From Nocardia sp. NBC_01329 (lineage in GTDB: Bacteria; Actinomycetota; Actinomycetes; Mycobacteriales; Mycobacteriaceae), in assembly GCF_035956715.1 (NCBI RefSeq), contig NZ_CP108381.1, positions 6,108,001 through 6,172,000 of the forward strand: a stretch of DNA of 64,000 nt, written 5' to 3'. Shown one piece after another: positions 46,195-54,729 of the stretch. A program made the position numbers and the translations under genes. The notes under the pieces are model-generated. The model was not told where the DNA came from and ran no database searches. It worked only from the letters and a program-made list of their open reading frames with translations. The stretch's first letter is position 1, and the number at the start of each line of letters is the position of its first letter.

Positions 46195-46206
46195 CGGACA
46201 GACCTA

Positions 46207-46947
46207 TCACAATCCGGGCATGCTGCCGCGGATGCGGGCCAGGTTCTGCAGGTTGTCGGCGAAATCGGAATCGCTGACCGGGGCGAGGACCAAGACGTCG
46301 GCGGTGGTCAGCAGGTAGCGGCCGTCGCCGCGGATATCGAGCCAGCTGCGGTGCAACGTCGGCGGTGACATGGGATCCTCCGGGGCCACCGTGATGGTGA
46401 TGAAACCTCGGGAGTCGACCGGTTCGCGCAGGGTCGCCCGAAACCGGGCAGCATCGCCGGCGCCGTCGTCGGTGGGTATCGGGGCGTCGGTGAGTACCGC
46501 GTCCTGGGGCTGGTGGAAGGGGCCGTGGGTCCCGGGCCGGGCGGATCCGATCAGCTGCACCAACCGGCCCCCGAGATCCTGAGCTTGGCACATATGGACC
46601 ATGACCTTCGTGGGCGTGGCGTGCAGTACGGCGGCGTGATGATCGATGACGGCGGCGAAGCCGAGGATCTGTTCGGTATGCGGCTGGTCGCCGTTGCGGG
46701 AGGGTGCCGGGCGTTCGCCGGAGATCGTGACCGAGGTGGCGTCCGGGCGGGCGCAGAGCATGAGCGCGGCTGCCAGATCTGGGTCGGCCTGTCTGGCGAA
46801 CCGCTGTGGTAATCGCAGGGCGTCCAATTCGGATTCGGTCCGCACAGTGCTCGCCGGGGCCAGATTCACCGGATAGGGGCGGCGGTCCAGGCTCGTCTCA
46901 TTGGCCCAGACGTAGCTGAATTCGTCGTGGGTAAGAATCCATTTCAC
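46207..46947 (-). CDS. ESX secretion-associated protein EspG-like
   Basis: A 246-residue EspG-family chaperone, recognised by its opening KWILTHDEFSYVWANETSLDRRPYPV, the central VTISGER, and the C-terminal strand-rich region DGRYLLTTADVLVLAPVSDSDFADNLQNLARI. EspG binds PPE partners and delivers them to type VII secretion. GTG at 46947 overlaps the stop of the PPE-like gene. No EccB/C/D, EsxA/B or mycosin gene is present, so the cassette must rely on a secretion system elsewhere. Confidence 0.85.
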   Translation of the reverse strand: MKWILTHDEFSYVWANETSLDRRPYPVNLAPASTVRTESELDALRLPQRFARQADPDLAAALMLCARPDATSVTISGERPAPSRNGDQPHTEQILGFAAVIDHHAAVLHATPTKVMVHMCQAQDLGGRLVQLIGSARPGTHGPFHQPQDAVLTDAPIPTDDGAGDAARFRATLREPVDSRGFITITVAPEDPMSPPTLHRSWLDIRGDGRYLLTTADVLVLAPVSDSDFADNLQNLARIRGSMPGL

Positions 46948-47510
46948 CGGCGTGGGCTCCCGTCGGCGGCGGTGCCGGGGAATCGGGGGACGCAATCGCC
47001 GGAAGCCGGGAGGGTGGGATTGTAGATGGTGGTCATCGCGTCCTGCGCATCGGCGGCGGCCGCGGCGGCGGCGATATCGTGATCCATCCGGCGGCGGCCA
47101 CCGTGCACGGCCTCGGTGGCCGGATCGTCGAGTGGTCGATAGGGCTGCGGTGGAGCCAGCGCCGACCGGAGCGTCTGTGCCGCTTCGGTATTGCTCTCCA
47201 TGAGGCGCTGTAGCGCCCGGCACGCCTCATGGGTTTCGTTGCCGCGGACGATGAATTCCAGGGTCGCCTGCCGTGCCGCGTTCGCCGAATGGCCGGACCA
47301 GCGATCGAATTCGCGGCGGGCGGTATCGGTGAACGCGGCGAAGGCATCCGCCACCGCGTCCGCGTTCGACTTCCACGCCGCGGCGGTGTCGCCGAGCGCA
47401 CCGGGATCGAGTACCTCGTGTACCCGGTCCCAGATCTCCTGATGGGTGAAACTGCCGAAACATTCGCGTTCGGGTGCGTAAGGCGGGTCCGTACCGGCGG
47501 ATTCAGCCAT
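46944..47510 (-). CDS. PPE-like / WXG-type helical protein
   Basis: A 188-residue all-helical protein. A WxG hairpin is visible (FDRWSGHSANAARQATLEF, about residues 67-85) following FTHQEIWDRVHEVLDPGALGDTAAAW, as in the N-terminal PPE or WXG100-like domains. Its position directly before espG, overlapping it by four bases, marks it as the probable EspG client. The C-terminus is proline-rich. No clear YxxxD/E secretion signal is seen. ATG at 47510 overlaps the upstream gene by eight bases. Confidence 0.65.
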   Translation of the reverse strand: MAESAGTDPPYAPERECFGSFTHQEIWDRVHEVLDPGALGDTAAAWKSNADAVADAFAAFTDTARREFDRWSGHSANAARQATLEFIVRGNETHEACRALQRLMESNTEAAQTLRSALAPPQPYRPLDDPATEAVHGGRRRMDHDIAAAAAAADAQDAMTTIYNPTLPASGDCVPRFPGTAADGSPRR

Positions 47511-47931
47511 GGTCGTCCTGTTCGTGGCGATCGTCGCCGGAGCCGGAACGAGCCGCCACCATCGCGAGGGCGGCGCGGTTGGCGAGATCGGCTTCGGTGA
47601 GTTTGCCGGCGGCGGCGAGATAGGCCGCCTTGAAGCACAGTGCCGCTTCCTGCAGCGCGGTGAGAGTCTCCAGGTATTGCCCTGCTTTGCCGCGGAACCC
47701 AGCGGCGAGCGCGTGACCGGTGGGCAGATCGGGGAATCCGGTGGCGCCGTCCGCTTCGGCGATCCGATGCCCCCCGAGCCGGGCGGCCTCCAGTTCGGCG
47801 ACCAGGGTGTCGCAGGCATGGGCCAGGCGCAATGCGACGTCTTCGGCAAGGGTGAACGAATCCGTTCCGCCGGCCGTGGCCGCGCGGTACAGCCGGCGGG
47901 CTGTGCTCTGACCCACCTCCGGCACCGACAT
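47503..47931 (-). CDS. PE-like helical partner of the ESX cassette
   Basis: A 142-residue alanine-rich helical protein (FTLAEDVALRLAHACDTLVAELEAARLGGHRI ... RGKAGQYLETLTALQEAALCFKAAYLAAAGKL). It is the first gene of the three-gene cassette, with GGGGG seven bases before the ATG at 47931 and an 8-bp overlap with the PPE-like gene. Length and helix layout suit a PE- or EspA-like partner that forms a heterodimer with the next protein. This is inference from position; sequence alone does not name it. Confidence 0.55.
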   Translation of the reverse strand: MSVPEVGQSTARRLYRAATAGGTDSFTLAEDVALRLAHACDTLVAELEAARLGGHRIAEADGATGFPDLPTGHALAAGFRGKAGQYLETLTALQEAALCFKAAYLAAAGKLTEADLANRAALAMVAARSGSGDDRHEQDDHG

Positions 47932-48118
47932 CTGGAATCCCCCTTCCGGCCCGCGGGTACGCACCGTGACTCTACCGACGAGTAGCGGTGAAGGTATCGG
48001 AAAACCTGCCGGTCATAGGGATTCGCCTGTGAAATGGCGCACGCGCCGCAGACCGCGGACAGCAACGGATCGAGGGGTGACAACGGGTCGGGCGATTCTG
48101 CTCGCGGCGCGGGATTCG

Positions 48119-48805
48119 TCAGACCCCACGACCGGACGCCGCCGGACGGTCCGCGCCGCGCGCGGCCGTTCCGGCGGTGGGCCGGGTGGCTGTCACATAC
48201 TGGAAGAAGCGGTGAACGCGCTGGTCTATATCGACCAGTCCGGACGCCGCGAACAATTCCGGAAAGGTACGGCCGCCGAACATCCGCAACCCGCTCACCG
48301 CGGCGGTGACCCGAGTGAGTTCGCCGATCGGATTGTCCGGGCGATGACTGGTGGTGATGGCGATACGACCGCCCGGTGCCAGCACCCGGACCATCTCCCG
48401 GGCCGCGATGAGCGGATCGGGGATCAGATACAGCGCACCGAAACAGCAGACCGCGTCGAAACTTTCGTCGGCGAACGGCAGGTGTCGCGCATCTCCGCGT
48501 ATGTATCCGGTGCGCGGTCCGGCGTTGTCGGCGAGAGCGCGCGCCAGCATGGGCGGCGAGTAGTCGATACCCGTGACGTAGCCGCCGGCCGGTACGTGCT
48601 CGCTCAGGAAACGGGTGAAATTACCGGGCCCGCAGGCGATGTCCAGGACGCGGGGCGACCGGTCGAGGTGCAGCGATTCCACCGCGAAACGGCGGTCGGC
48701 GTCGGTGGTTCGGCCGGTGGCCAGGTAGAACACCGTCGGCCGCCAGACCCGTTCGTAGACCGCTGCCAGTGCGGGGGCGTTCATGGTGCGCCGAGCGAGA
48801 TTCAT
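48119..48805 (-). CDS. Class I SAM-dependent methyltransferase
   Basis: A 228-residue methyltransferase with all core motifs: VLDIACGPGNF (I), GIDYSPPMLARA (II), GDARHLPFADESFDAVCCFGAL (III-IV), RVLAPGGRIAITTSH (V). It resembles UbiE/phthiotriol-type lipid methyltransferases. It overlaps the upstream reductase-like gene by four bases. In mycobacteria a methyltransferase of this kind (Rv2952) sits beside a trans-acting enoyl reductase (Rv2953) for phthiocerol lipids; here the lipid product is unknown. Confidence 0.85.
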   Translation of the reverse strand: MNLARRTMNAPALAAVYERVWRPTVFYLATGRTTDADRRFAVESLHLDRSPRVLDIACGPGNFTRFLSEHVPAGGYVTGIDYSPPMLARALADNAGPRTGYIRGDARHLPFADESFDAVCCFGALYLIPDPLIAAREMVRVLAPGGRIAITTSHRPDNPIGELTRVTAAVSGLRMFGGRTFPELFAASGLVDIDQRVHRFFQYVTATRPTAGTAARGADRPAASGRGV

Positions 48806-50043
48806 CCCAGCGGCTCGACATCGATGGTCATCCCGGCTGCCCGCAGCCGTTCGGTCAGGGCATCGCCCATGGCCGCGGCGGGGGTCAGGACCCCGGCGAG
48901 TTCGGGTTTGTCGTCGAAGGCCAGTGCGAGACCGCTTTCACCGAGCATGACTGCGGTGGCCTTGTACCCGGGATCGCCGAGACCGGCGAAATCTGCGCGA
49001 TACCGAGCCCCCGACGAGGTCTGCGTGTAGGTGCGCATCCGGAACCATCCGCTCTCCCTGGTCGATTCGCCGGGACCGGTGCCCGGCGCGGGCAGGATCC
49101 GGTCGAGGACCGCGCGACCGGCACCGAACCGGGACAGCAGACCCCCGACCGCCATACCGGCGACGACACCGCCCGAGATACCCGCAGCGATCACCGGCGC
49201 CAGCCGTGAGGATCCGGCACCCATGGTTTCGCGGTAGCGGAAGTTCTTCCCGTACACCCAGCCCAGCAGGCCGTTGCTGCGACGCACGATCTTGGTGTTG
49301 TGCGAGGCCATCACGAAGGTGCCGACCCAGCCGTCCAGGCTCGGATCGATATCGCGGGCGCGTTGCAGGGTGAGGTCGGACTGGCGGCCCACCTCGGGGT
49401 CCAAGGATTTGTCCGGGCTCAGCGAATACGGGTGGCTCAGCACCGCGCCTTTCGATTTGTCGGCCGCGACCGCCTCCATCATCGCGCGGCCGGAATCGAT
49501 GGTGCCACCACTGACCCCGCCGCGCAGCGTGGCGATGAGGGTGGTGTCGCCGAGTTCGCCGGAGTTGTCCGACACAGTGCGCCGGTAGAGCTGGTAGACG
49601 CTCAGATCCGAGGGGACCGAATCGTAACCACACGAGTTCACGATCTTGGCGCCGGTGCGCGTGGCCTCGTCGTGGTGGTTGTCGATGGCGTCGCGGATGA
49701 AAAGCGGTTCACCGGTGAGGTCCGCGTAGTGGGTCCCGGCCCTCGCGCAGGCGGCGACCATCGGCATCCCGTAGCGCAGATACGGGCCGACCGTGGTGAT
49801 CACGGCGGTGGCCCGGGCCGCGAGGGCGTCCATCGACTCCTGGTCGGTGGAATCGGCCACCACCAGACCCCAGTCCGCGGCTCCGATCTCATCGCGTACG
49901 GCGGCGAGTTTTTCCGCCGAGCGTCCGGCGAGCGCGATCCGCGCTCCGGTAGGCGCCGCGCCCAGCAGATACTGGGCGGTGAGTTTGCCGACGAAGCCGG
50001 TGGCGCCGAATACGACGAGATCGAATTCGCGTGTGTCCGTCAT
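48802..50043 (-). CDS. Saccharopine dehydrogenase-like / trans-acting enoyl reductase
   Basis: A 413-residue Rossmann protein: NAD(P) motif VVFGATGFVGKLTAQYLL, AGRS following strand 2, TTVGPYLRYGMPMVAACARAGTHYADLTGE, and CGYDSVPSDLSVYQLYR. These are the hallmarks of the Rv2449c/Rv2953 group, which acts as separate enoyl reductases for polyketide synthases in mycobacteria. A hydrophobic glycine-rich segment near residue 285 suggests membrane contact. AAGGGG lies upstream of the ATG. The four-base overlap links it to the methyltransferase. Confidence 0.85.
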   Translation of the reverse strand: MTDTREFDLVVFGATGFVGKLTAQYLLGAAPTGARIALAGRSAEKLAAVRDEIGAADWGLVVADSTDQESMDALAARATAVITTVGPYLRYGMPMVAACARAGTHYADLTGEPLFIRDAIDNHHDEATRTGAKIVNSCGYDSVPSDLSVYQLYRRTVSDNSGELGDTTLIATLRGGVSGGTIDSGRAMMEAVAADKSKGAVLSHPYSLSPDKSLDPEVGRQSDLTLQRARDIDPSLDGWVGTFVMASHNTKIVRRSNGLLGWVYGKNFRYRETMGAGSSRLAPVIAAGISGGVVAGMAVGGLLSRFGAGRAVLDRILPAPGTGPGESTRESGWFRMRTYTQTSSGARYRADFAGLGDPGYKATAVMLGESGLALAFDDKPELAGVLTPAAAMGDALTERLRAAGMTIDVEPLG

Positions 50044-50080
50044 GGATCGAACCCCTTGAATGTGTGTTGGTGGGGCGGCG

Positions 50081-51484
50081 TCAACCCGTGCGCCGTGCGC
50101 CGCGCTTGGCCGGCCGGCGCTGCGCCAGCCACTGTCGATGGACTCGGCCGAGTTCGGTGTCCGGTTCCTCGCCGTACAACCATTCCCGGGCGATGCGATG
50201 CCAGTTGGCGGTCGCCTCGAGCTGACCCAGCATGCCGAAGGTCAGGAAATCGGCCCGCCGCGAGAACAGATGTTCCGGCGGCAGATTCTGTTGCTTCATA
50301 CCGGAGAACTCGCCGGATCGCGGGTCCACGGCCAGCAGGAACGCGCCACTCGCGAGTTCCGGGGTGATGGTGAGTTCCTGATCCACCAGACACCATTCGG
50401 ATGCCGAGAGCACGTACTCCAGGCATTCCTCGACTCCGATCTCGTCCGCCGAATCGATGACCCCGCGCTGGATCATCAGTTCGCGCAGATCCTCGCCCCG
50501 ATCCTCGGCCGCCGCGCAGAGGCAGATCGCCTCGAATCGGACGTGTTCGGGATCCATCCGGTTGAACAGCCCGAAATCCAGAAACCCGACCCGGCCGTCT
50601 TCGGCGAGCAGCACATTGCCCGGGTGCGGGTCGCCGCAGAATTCGTTGAAATTGAACAGCGACCCCACATAGAAGCGATAGATGATCTCGCCGACCCGGT
50701 CGCGTTCGGCCTGCGGCATCCGCCGGATGTCCTCGAAGGCGGTCCCCGGCAGATATTCGGTGACGAGGACGCGGCGCGTGCTGTGTTCGAGGAACGCCCG
50801 CGGGACGACGACGAACGGATGATCGGCGTACAGCGCCGCGATATCGCGCTGGGTCTCGGCCTCGATGTGATAGTCGAGCTCGGCTTCCATGTTCAACCGC
50901 AGTTCGTCGAGAACCGCAGGGGTCACCCACGGCATCGCCGACTGCAGGACCCGCCGGAACATGTTCAGATTCTTCAGATCGGCCCGGACCGCCGCGTCGA
51001 TCCCCGGGTACTGAACCTTCACCGCGACCTGCCGGCCGTCGGGTAGCCGGGCGAGATAGACCTGGCCGATGGAGGCGGCCGCGATGGCCTCGGGCTCGAA
51101 CTCGGCGAAAACCGCCTCCAACGGCTGCCCGTAGTCTTCTTCGATCACCGCGCGCATGGCTTCGAAGGACACCGAGGGCGCGGCGTTACGCAGCACGGCG
51201 AGCCGCTTCTGGAACCGCTCGCGATGCTCCGGCGGCACCAGGTCCAGATCCAGCACCGACATCATCTGGCCGAGTTTCATGGCCACGCCTTTCATGGTGC
51301 CCAGCACCATGACCAGTTGCTCGGTACTGCGAAGGATGGATTCCTCGGCCATCCGGGCGCGTACAGCCTCCGATCGCCCGCGCATCGAGAGCCGGGCACG
51401 TTGTTTACGTACCACCGAGCCGGCCGCGACGGCACCCAGTTTGGTGCCGCGGGCCAGCCGCGATGTCGGCACTTGTTTCGCCAT
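50081..51484 (-). CDS. ABC1/UbiB-family atypical kinase
   Basis: A 467-residue ADCK/UbiB protein. The diagnostic KxGQ motif is present (MKLGQMMS, about residue 70), with the A-rich loop AAASIGQVYLARL, catalytic lysine VAVKVQYPG, HPGNVLL and DFGLF. The family acts as ATPase-coupled factors in quinone or lipid metabolism rather than ordinary protein kinases. GGAGG before ATG 51484. It is upstream of the reductase-methyltransferase pair on the same strand, 37 bp away, and may share a transcript. Confidence 0.92.
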   Translation of the reverse strand: MAKQVPTSRLARGTKLGAVAAGSVVRKQRARLSMRGRSEAVRARMAEESILRSTEQLVMVLGTMKGVAMKLGQMMSVLDLDLVPPEHRERFQKRLAVLRNAAPSVSFEAMRAVIEEDYGQPLEAVFAEFEPEAIAAASIGQVYLARLPDGRQVAVKVQYPGIDAAVRADLKNLNMFRRVLQSAMPWVTPAVLDELRLNMEAELDYHIEAETQRDIAALYADHPFVVVPRAFLEHSTRRVLVTEYLPGTAFEDIRRMPQAERDRVGEIIYRFYVGSLFNFNEFCGDPHPGNVLLAEDGRVGFLDFGLFNRMDPEHVRFEAICLCAAAEDRGEDLRELMIQRGVIDSADEIGVEECLEYVLSASEWCLVDQELTITPELASGAFLLAVDPRSGEFSGMKQQNLPPEHLFSRRADFLTFGMLGQLEATANWHRIAREWLYGEEPDTELGRVHRQWLAQRRPAKRGARRTG

Positions 51485-51609
51485 CGAGGTACCTCCGTTG
51501 GTGCCGACGCGCGCCTACGACGACAGAAGAACACGTCGGTTCCTCGTCACCGCACGGGAATCAGACTAGCCAAACGGGCCCGGATGTCGAGCCCGGTGCG
51601 CGCGCCGAC

Positions 51610-52377
51610 TCAGACGGCCTGGTCGTCGGAGGAAACCGGGGGGAGCACATGTTCCTGTTCGGCGAACTCGGTGCGCGAACCACCGGCCCTGGCCATCCCC
51701 TCGATGGCACTCCACACCATCATCGTGAGGTAATCGATGACCTCTTCGCGGGGCAGAGTCTTGTGCGTGGTCCACCAGTGGGTCGCGAGTTGGATACCGC
51801 CGACCAGCACATACGACCACAGCATGACGCCTTCGGTCTCGATCCCGCGCGCGCTGCCGCGTTCGGTGATGACGGCCGCGACCACCTCGGCGAACAGCCG
51901 CTCGAAATCGGCCAGCGAGGACGGGTCGCCGGAACCGGTACCCATGATGAACCGGTAGACCTCGGGGTCCTCGTCGACCGCGCCCACGTATTCGGCCAGC
52001 GCCGACCGCACCAGTTGGTACTCGTCGGCGTCGAGGCTGATCGCGCCGTAGACGCGCGGCATCAGCGTGATCTCGATGAACCGCTGCATAGCCGCGTTGA
52101 CCAGGTCGTTCTTATCGGAGAAATAGCGGTACAGGACGGTTTTGGACACGCCGATCTCGGCGGCGATCTCATCCATCCCGGCATTTCCGCCCCGAGTCCG
52201 CACCGCCGCGAGCGTGCCGTCGACGAGTTCCTCGCGGCGGTCGATCTTGTGCTGTCGCCAGCGGCGTTTACGCCCATCGGTCCGCGGGGTACGCACCGGC
52301 GCCGATCGATCGGCGGATTTCCCGATATCGAGCAGGTCTTCGGTGGACAGCGTGGGCTCCTCGGTCGGACGGTTCAC
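51610..52377 (-). CDS. TetR/AcrR family regulator
   Basis: A 255-residue regulator with a 45-residue basic N-terminal extension, then a TetR DNA-binding domain (REELVDGTLAAVRTRGGNAGMDEIAAEIGVSKTVLYRYFSDKNDL, about 48-93) and a ligand domain with MLWSYVLVGGIQLATHWW. The GTG at 52377 is placed nine bases after TAGAGT. It is similar to mycobacterial TetRs that control fatty-acid or lipid genes; the ABC1 kinase gene 125 bp downstream and the divergent DUF445 gene are candidate targets. Confidence 0.88.
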   Translation of the reverse strand: MNRPTEEPTLSTEDLLDIGKSADRSAPVRTPRTDGRKRRWRQHKIDRREELVDGTLAAVRTRGGNAGMDEIAAEIGVSKTVLYRYFSDKNDLVNAAMQRFIEITLMPRVYGAISLDADEYQLVRSALAEYVGAVDEDPEVYRFIMGTGSGDPSSLADFERLFAEVVAAVITERGSARGIETEGVMLWSYVLVGGIQLATHWWTTHKTLPREEVIDYLTMMVWSAIEGMARAGGSRTEFAEQEHVLPPVSSDDQAV

Positions 52378-52454
52378 GTGAGTTCCACTCTAGGCCCCCT
52401 CCCCGCCGGGGTGGTTCGTTTGGTGCCACTGCGGCCGATCCCACACCCGGCGAA

Positions 52455-52489
52455 GGCGTCGGCACCGCAGGCGACGCCGGAAACACAGC
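52455..52489 (+). repeat. GC hairpin with A-rich tail before the DUF445 gene
   Basis: GGCGTCG and CGACGCC form the stem around GCACCGCAGG, followed by GGAAACACAGCAG and then the ATG. It is another unit of the hairpin-plus-ACACAGC family, here directly at a gene start. Confidence 0.6.
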
Positions 52490-52492
52490 AGA

Positions 52493-53854
52493 ATGGGGGT
52501 TATGCAGAAACCGACCGGTAGCAGCGCGGTGCTCGAATCCGCCGCTGGGGTATCCGCCCCCGGCGGTCCGGCCGAACCACCGGGCGTGTTCGCCACCCTC
52601 ACCGACGATGCGGCAAAACGACGGGACCTGCGGCGGATGAAGGCCGTCGCCACCGGTCTGCTGGCCGTCGCCACGATCATCTACCTGGTGTGCAGGTGGC
52701 TGGAGTCACGCGGCGGCTCCGGTGACTGGGTCGGCTATGTGCGGGCGGCCTCGGAAGCCGGCATGGTGGGCGCGCTGGCGGACTGGTTCGCGGTGACGGC
52801 ACTGTTCCGGCATCCGCTCGGCCTGCCGATCCCGCATACCGCGATCATCCGCCGGAAGAAGGATCAACTCGGCGCCAGCCTGGGCGATTTCGTGGGCACC
52901 AACTTCCTGTCACCCGAGGTGGTCACGGCGAAGGTGAACTCCGCGCAGATCCCGTGGCGGATCGGACGCTGGATGGCCGGGCCCGGGAACGCCGCCCGGG
53001 TGGCCGACGAGAGTTCGACGATCCTGCGCGCGGTCGTGGGGGTGCTGCGCGACGAGGACGTCGAACAGATCATCGACAACACCATCGTGAAGCGAATCGC
53101 GGAACCGCAGTGGGGTCCGCCGATCGGCCGCGTCCTGTCCGAACTGCTGGCGGACAACCGGCAACTGCCCCTGCTGGATCTGCTCGCCGAACGGGCCCAT
53201 CAGTGGGCGCTGGGCAGCCAGGAGACGATCGACCGGATAGTCAACGGTGAGGCGCCGCAGTGGGCACCGAAATTCGTGAACGTCCTGCTGGCGGAGAAGG
53301 TGTACCGGGAACTGGTCGAATTCACCTGGAAGGTGCGCTCCACCCCCGACCATGAGGTCCGGCTGGCCGCCAACCGTTTCCTGGAGGAATTCGCCCACGA
53401 TCTGCAATACGACGAGACGATGATCGCCAAGGCCGAACGGATCAAAACCGAGATCATGGGTCGAGAGGAGATCACCGGCCTGGCCGAGGCGACCTGGCGG
53501 GCGGCCAAACGACTCATCCTGGAATCCGCCGACGACCCGAACAGCACCCTGCGGCGCAAGGTCGCGGAGAACGTGCGGCAGCTGGGCGAACGCTTGCGCG
53601 ACGACACCGAAACCCGCGCCAAGGTCGACGGCTGGATCGAACGCGGCGCCCGCTATCTGGCGGCCAACTACGCCGACGAGATCGCCACCATCGTCAGCGA
53701 TACCGTGGCCCGCTGGGATGCGGAGGAGGCCAGTAAGAAGATCGAGATCCAAGTGGGGCGTGACCTGCAGTTCATCCGGATCAACGGCACCGTGGTCGGA
53801 AGCCTGGCGGGGTTGGTGATCTACACGGTGTCGCAGCTGATGTTCGGGGGATGA
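52493..53854 (+). CDS. DUF445 family membrane protein
   Basis: A 453-residue protein with one membrane helix near the N-terminus (about 56-74), a DUF445 core (WVGYVRAASEAGMVGALADWFAVTALFRHPLGLPIPHTAIIRRKKDQLG), long amphipathic helices, and a C-terminal helix (GTVVGSLAGLVIYTVSQLMF). The family is widespread in actinobacteria and of unknown function. Start could be the ATG at 52493 or the one at 52502; GGGGG lies between them. Confidence 0.88.
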   Translation: MGVMQKPTGSSAVLESAAGVSAPGGPAEPPGVFATLTDDAAKRRDLRRMKAVATGLLAVATIIYLVCRWLESRGGSGDWVGYVRAASEAGMVGALADWFAVTALFRHPLGLPIPHTAIIRRKKDQLGASLGDFVGTNFLSPEVVTAKVNSAQIPWRIGRWMAGPGNAARVADESSTILRAVVGVLRDEDVEQIIDNTIVKRIAEPQWGPPIGRVLSELLADNRQLPLLDLLAERAHQWALGSQETIDRIVNGEAPQWAPKFVNVLLAEKVYRELVEFTWKVRSTPDHEVRLAANRFLEEFAHDLQYDETMIAKAERIKTEIMGREEITGLAEATWRAAKRLILESADDPNSTLRRKVAENVRQLGERLRDDTETRAKVDGWIERGARYLAANYADEIATIVSDTVARWDAEEASKKIEIQVGRDLQFIRINGTVVGSLAGLVIYTVSQLMFGG

Positions 53855-53957
53855 GGTCGCCGCGGTCAGCGCGCGCCTGTGGGCGTTCGCCGGCGGCCGG
53901 CTGTGTACCTCTGGGTTCGTGCCTTCCGAACCGCGTCCATGAATACAGCCCCACCCC

Positions 53958-54148
53958 GGTGCCGAGTTCTACGAGGCCCACAAAGGTCGAGGCCCGTCCC
54001 GCCCTTGGCCGGAGGTGCTCAGCAGGTCGCATTCCGTGGATGGCCGACCGCACGTCGCATGCGCGAAGCGCGAGTCTCGAGGCCTGAACGGCGGGACTTC
54101 CAGGGGCCTCGACCCCCGCGACGCCGGAGGCGGCGCAATCAGACACTG
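53958..54148 (+). repeat. Dispersed intergenic repeat, copy 5 (type B)
   Basis: About 190 bp nearly identical to 34951-35138, from GGTGCCGAGTTCTACGAGGC through GCAGGTCGCATTCCGTGG and CTGAACGGCGGGACTTCC to a GC hairpin and tail CAATCAGACACTG. It ends right before the promoter of the Xre regulator. With 53855-53957, where nothing is recognised, it fills the 360-bp gap. Confidence 0.8.
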
Positions 54149-54155
54149 CTAACAT

Positions 54156-54201
54156 GGTGCTTGCAATTGCTAGCACCCTGACCTAACGTTGTACGTACAA
54201 C
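54156..54201 (+). promoter_or_regulatory. Promoter and two operators of the Xre-hbhA operon
   Basis: -35 TTGCAA (54161-54166), 17-bp spacer, -10 TAACGT (54184-54189). An inverted repeat GGTGCT-N10-AGCACC (54156-54177) covers the -35, and a perfect 14-bp palindrome GTTGTACGTACAAC (54188-54201) covers the -10 edge and start point. This suggests control by the Xre protein encoded downstream. Confidence 0.6.
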
Positions 54202-54216
54202 GCCAGAAGGTGAGTG

Positions 54217-54729
54217 ATGGCCGACCATCTCGAGGTTTTCGCCCAGCGCACCGACGATCCGGCAGCGACTGCCGGCGCCGGCGACAAGGCAGCCCGCGTG
54301 GTCAACGCGGCGCAGGACATCGGAGGGTTCATCAGAGCGCAGCGCGAAGCCGCACAGGTCTCGTTGCGTCAGCTCGCCCTGCTGGCAGGGGTGAGCAACC
54401 CGTATCTCAGTCAGATCGAGCGCGGGTTGCGTAATCCCTCCGCTGAAGTACTCACACAGATCGCCAAGGCGCTCCGGGTTTCTTCGGAGGTGTTGTACGT
54501 GCGTGCCGGCTACCTCGAGCAGCGGCCGCACAGTCCCGTCCGGGATGCCGTGCTTGCCGATTCCGCGATCAGCGAGCGGCAGAAGCAGGTGCTCCTGGAT
54601 ATATACGAATCGTTCCGCCGGGAGAACGGGCCGGAGGAAACGATCCCCCGGGACAGTGTTGTTATCCCCCGGGACAGTGTTGTTCCACAACCGACAACCG
54701 ACGCTCCACGCCAGGAGAACGATAAATGA
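54217..54729 (+). CDS. Xre-family regulator upstream of hbhA
   Basis: A 170-residue regulator with a central helix-turn-helix at about 36-92 (IGGFIRAQREAAQVSLRQLALLAGVSNPYLSQIERGLRNPSAEVLTQIAKAL) and a C-terminal helical tail. It matches M. tuberculosis Rv0474, which precedes hbhA. AGAAGG lies six bases before ATG 54217. Near the C-terminus IPRDSVV occurs twice because of a 21-bp duplication. Its stop overlaps the hbhA start (ATGA), so the two are coupled. Confidence 0.9.
   Translation: MADHLEVFAQRTDDPAATAGAGDKAARVVNAAQDIGGFIRAQREAAQVSLRQLALLAGVSNPYLSQIERGLRNPSAEVLTQIAKALRVSSEVLYVRAGYLEQRPHSPVRDAVLADSAISERQKQVLLDIYESFRRENGPEETIPRDSVVIPRDSVVPQPTTDAPRQENDK
54643..54684 (+). repeat. Tandem 21-bp duplication inside the Xre gene
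   Basis: Two exact copies of a 21-bp unit beginning ATCCCCCGGGACAG, in frame, giving IPRDSVV-IPRDSVV. Being perfect, it is probably recent and may vary in copy number between strains. Confidence 0.9.
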
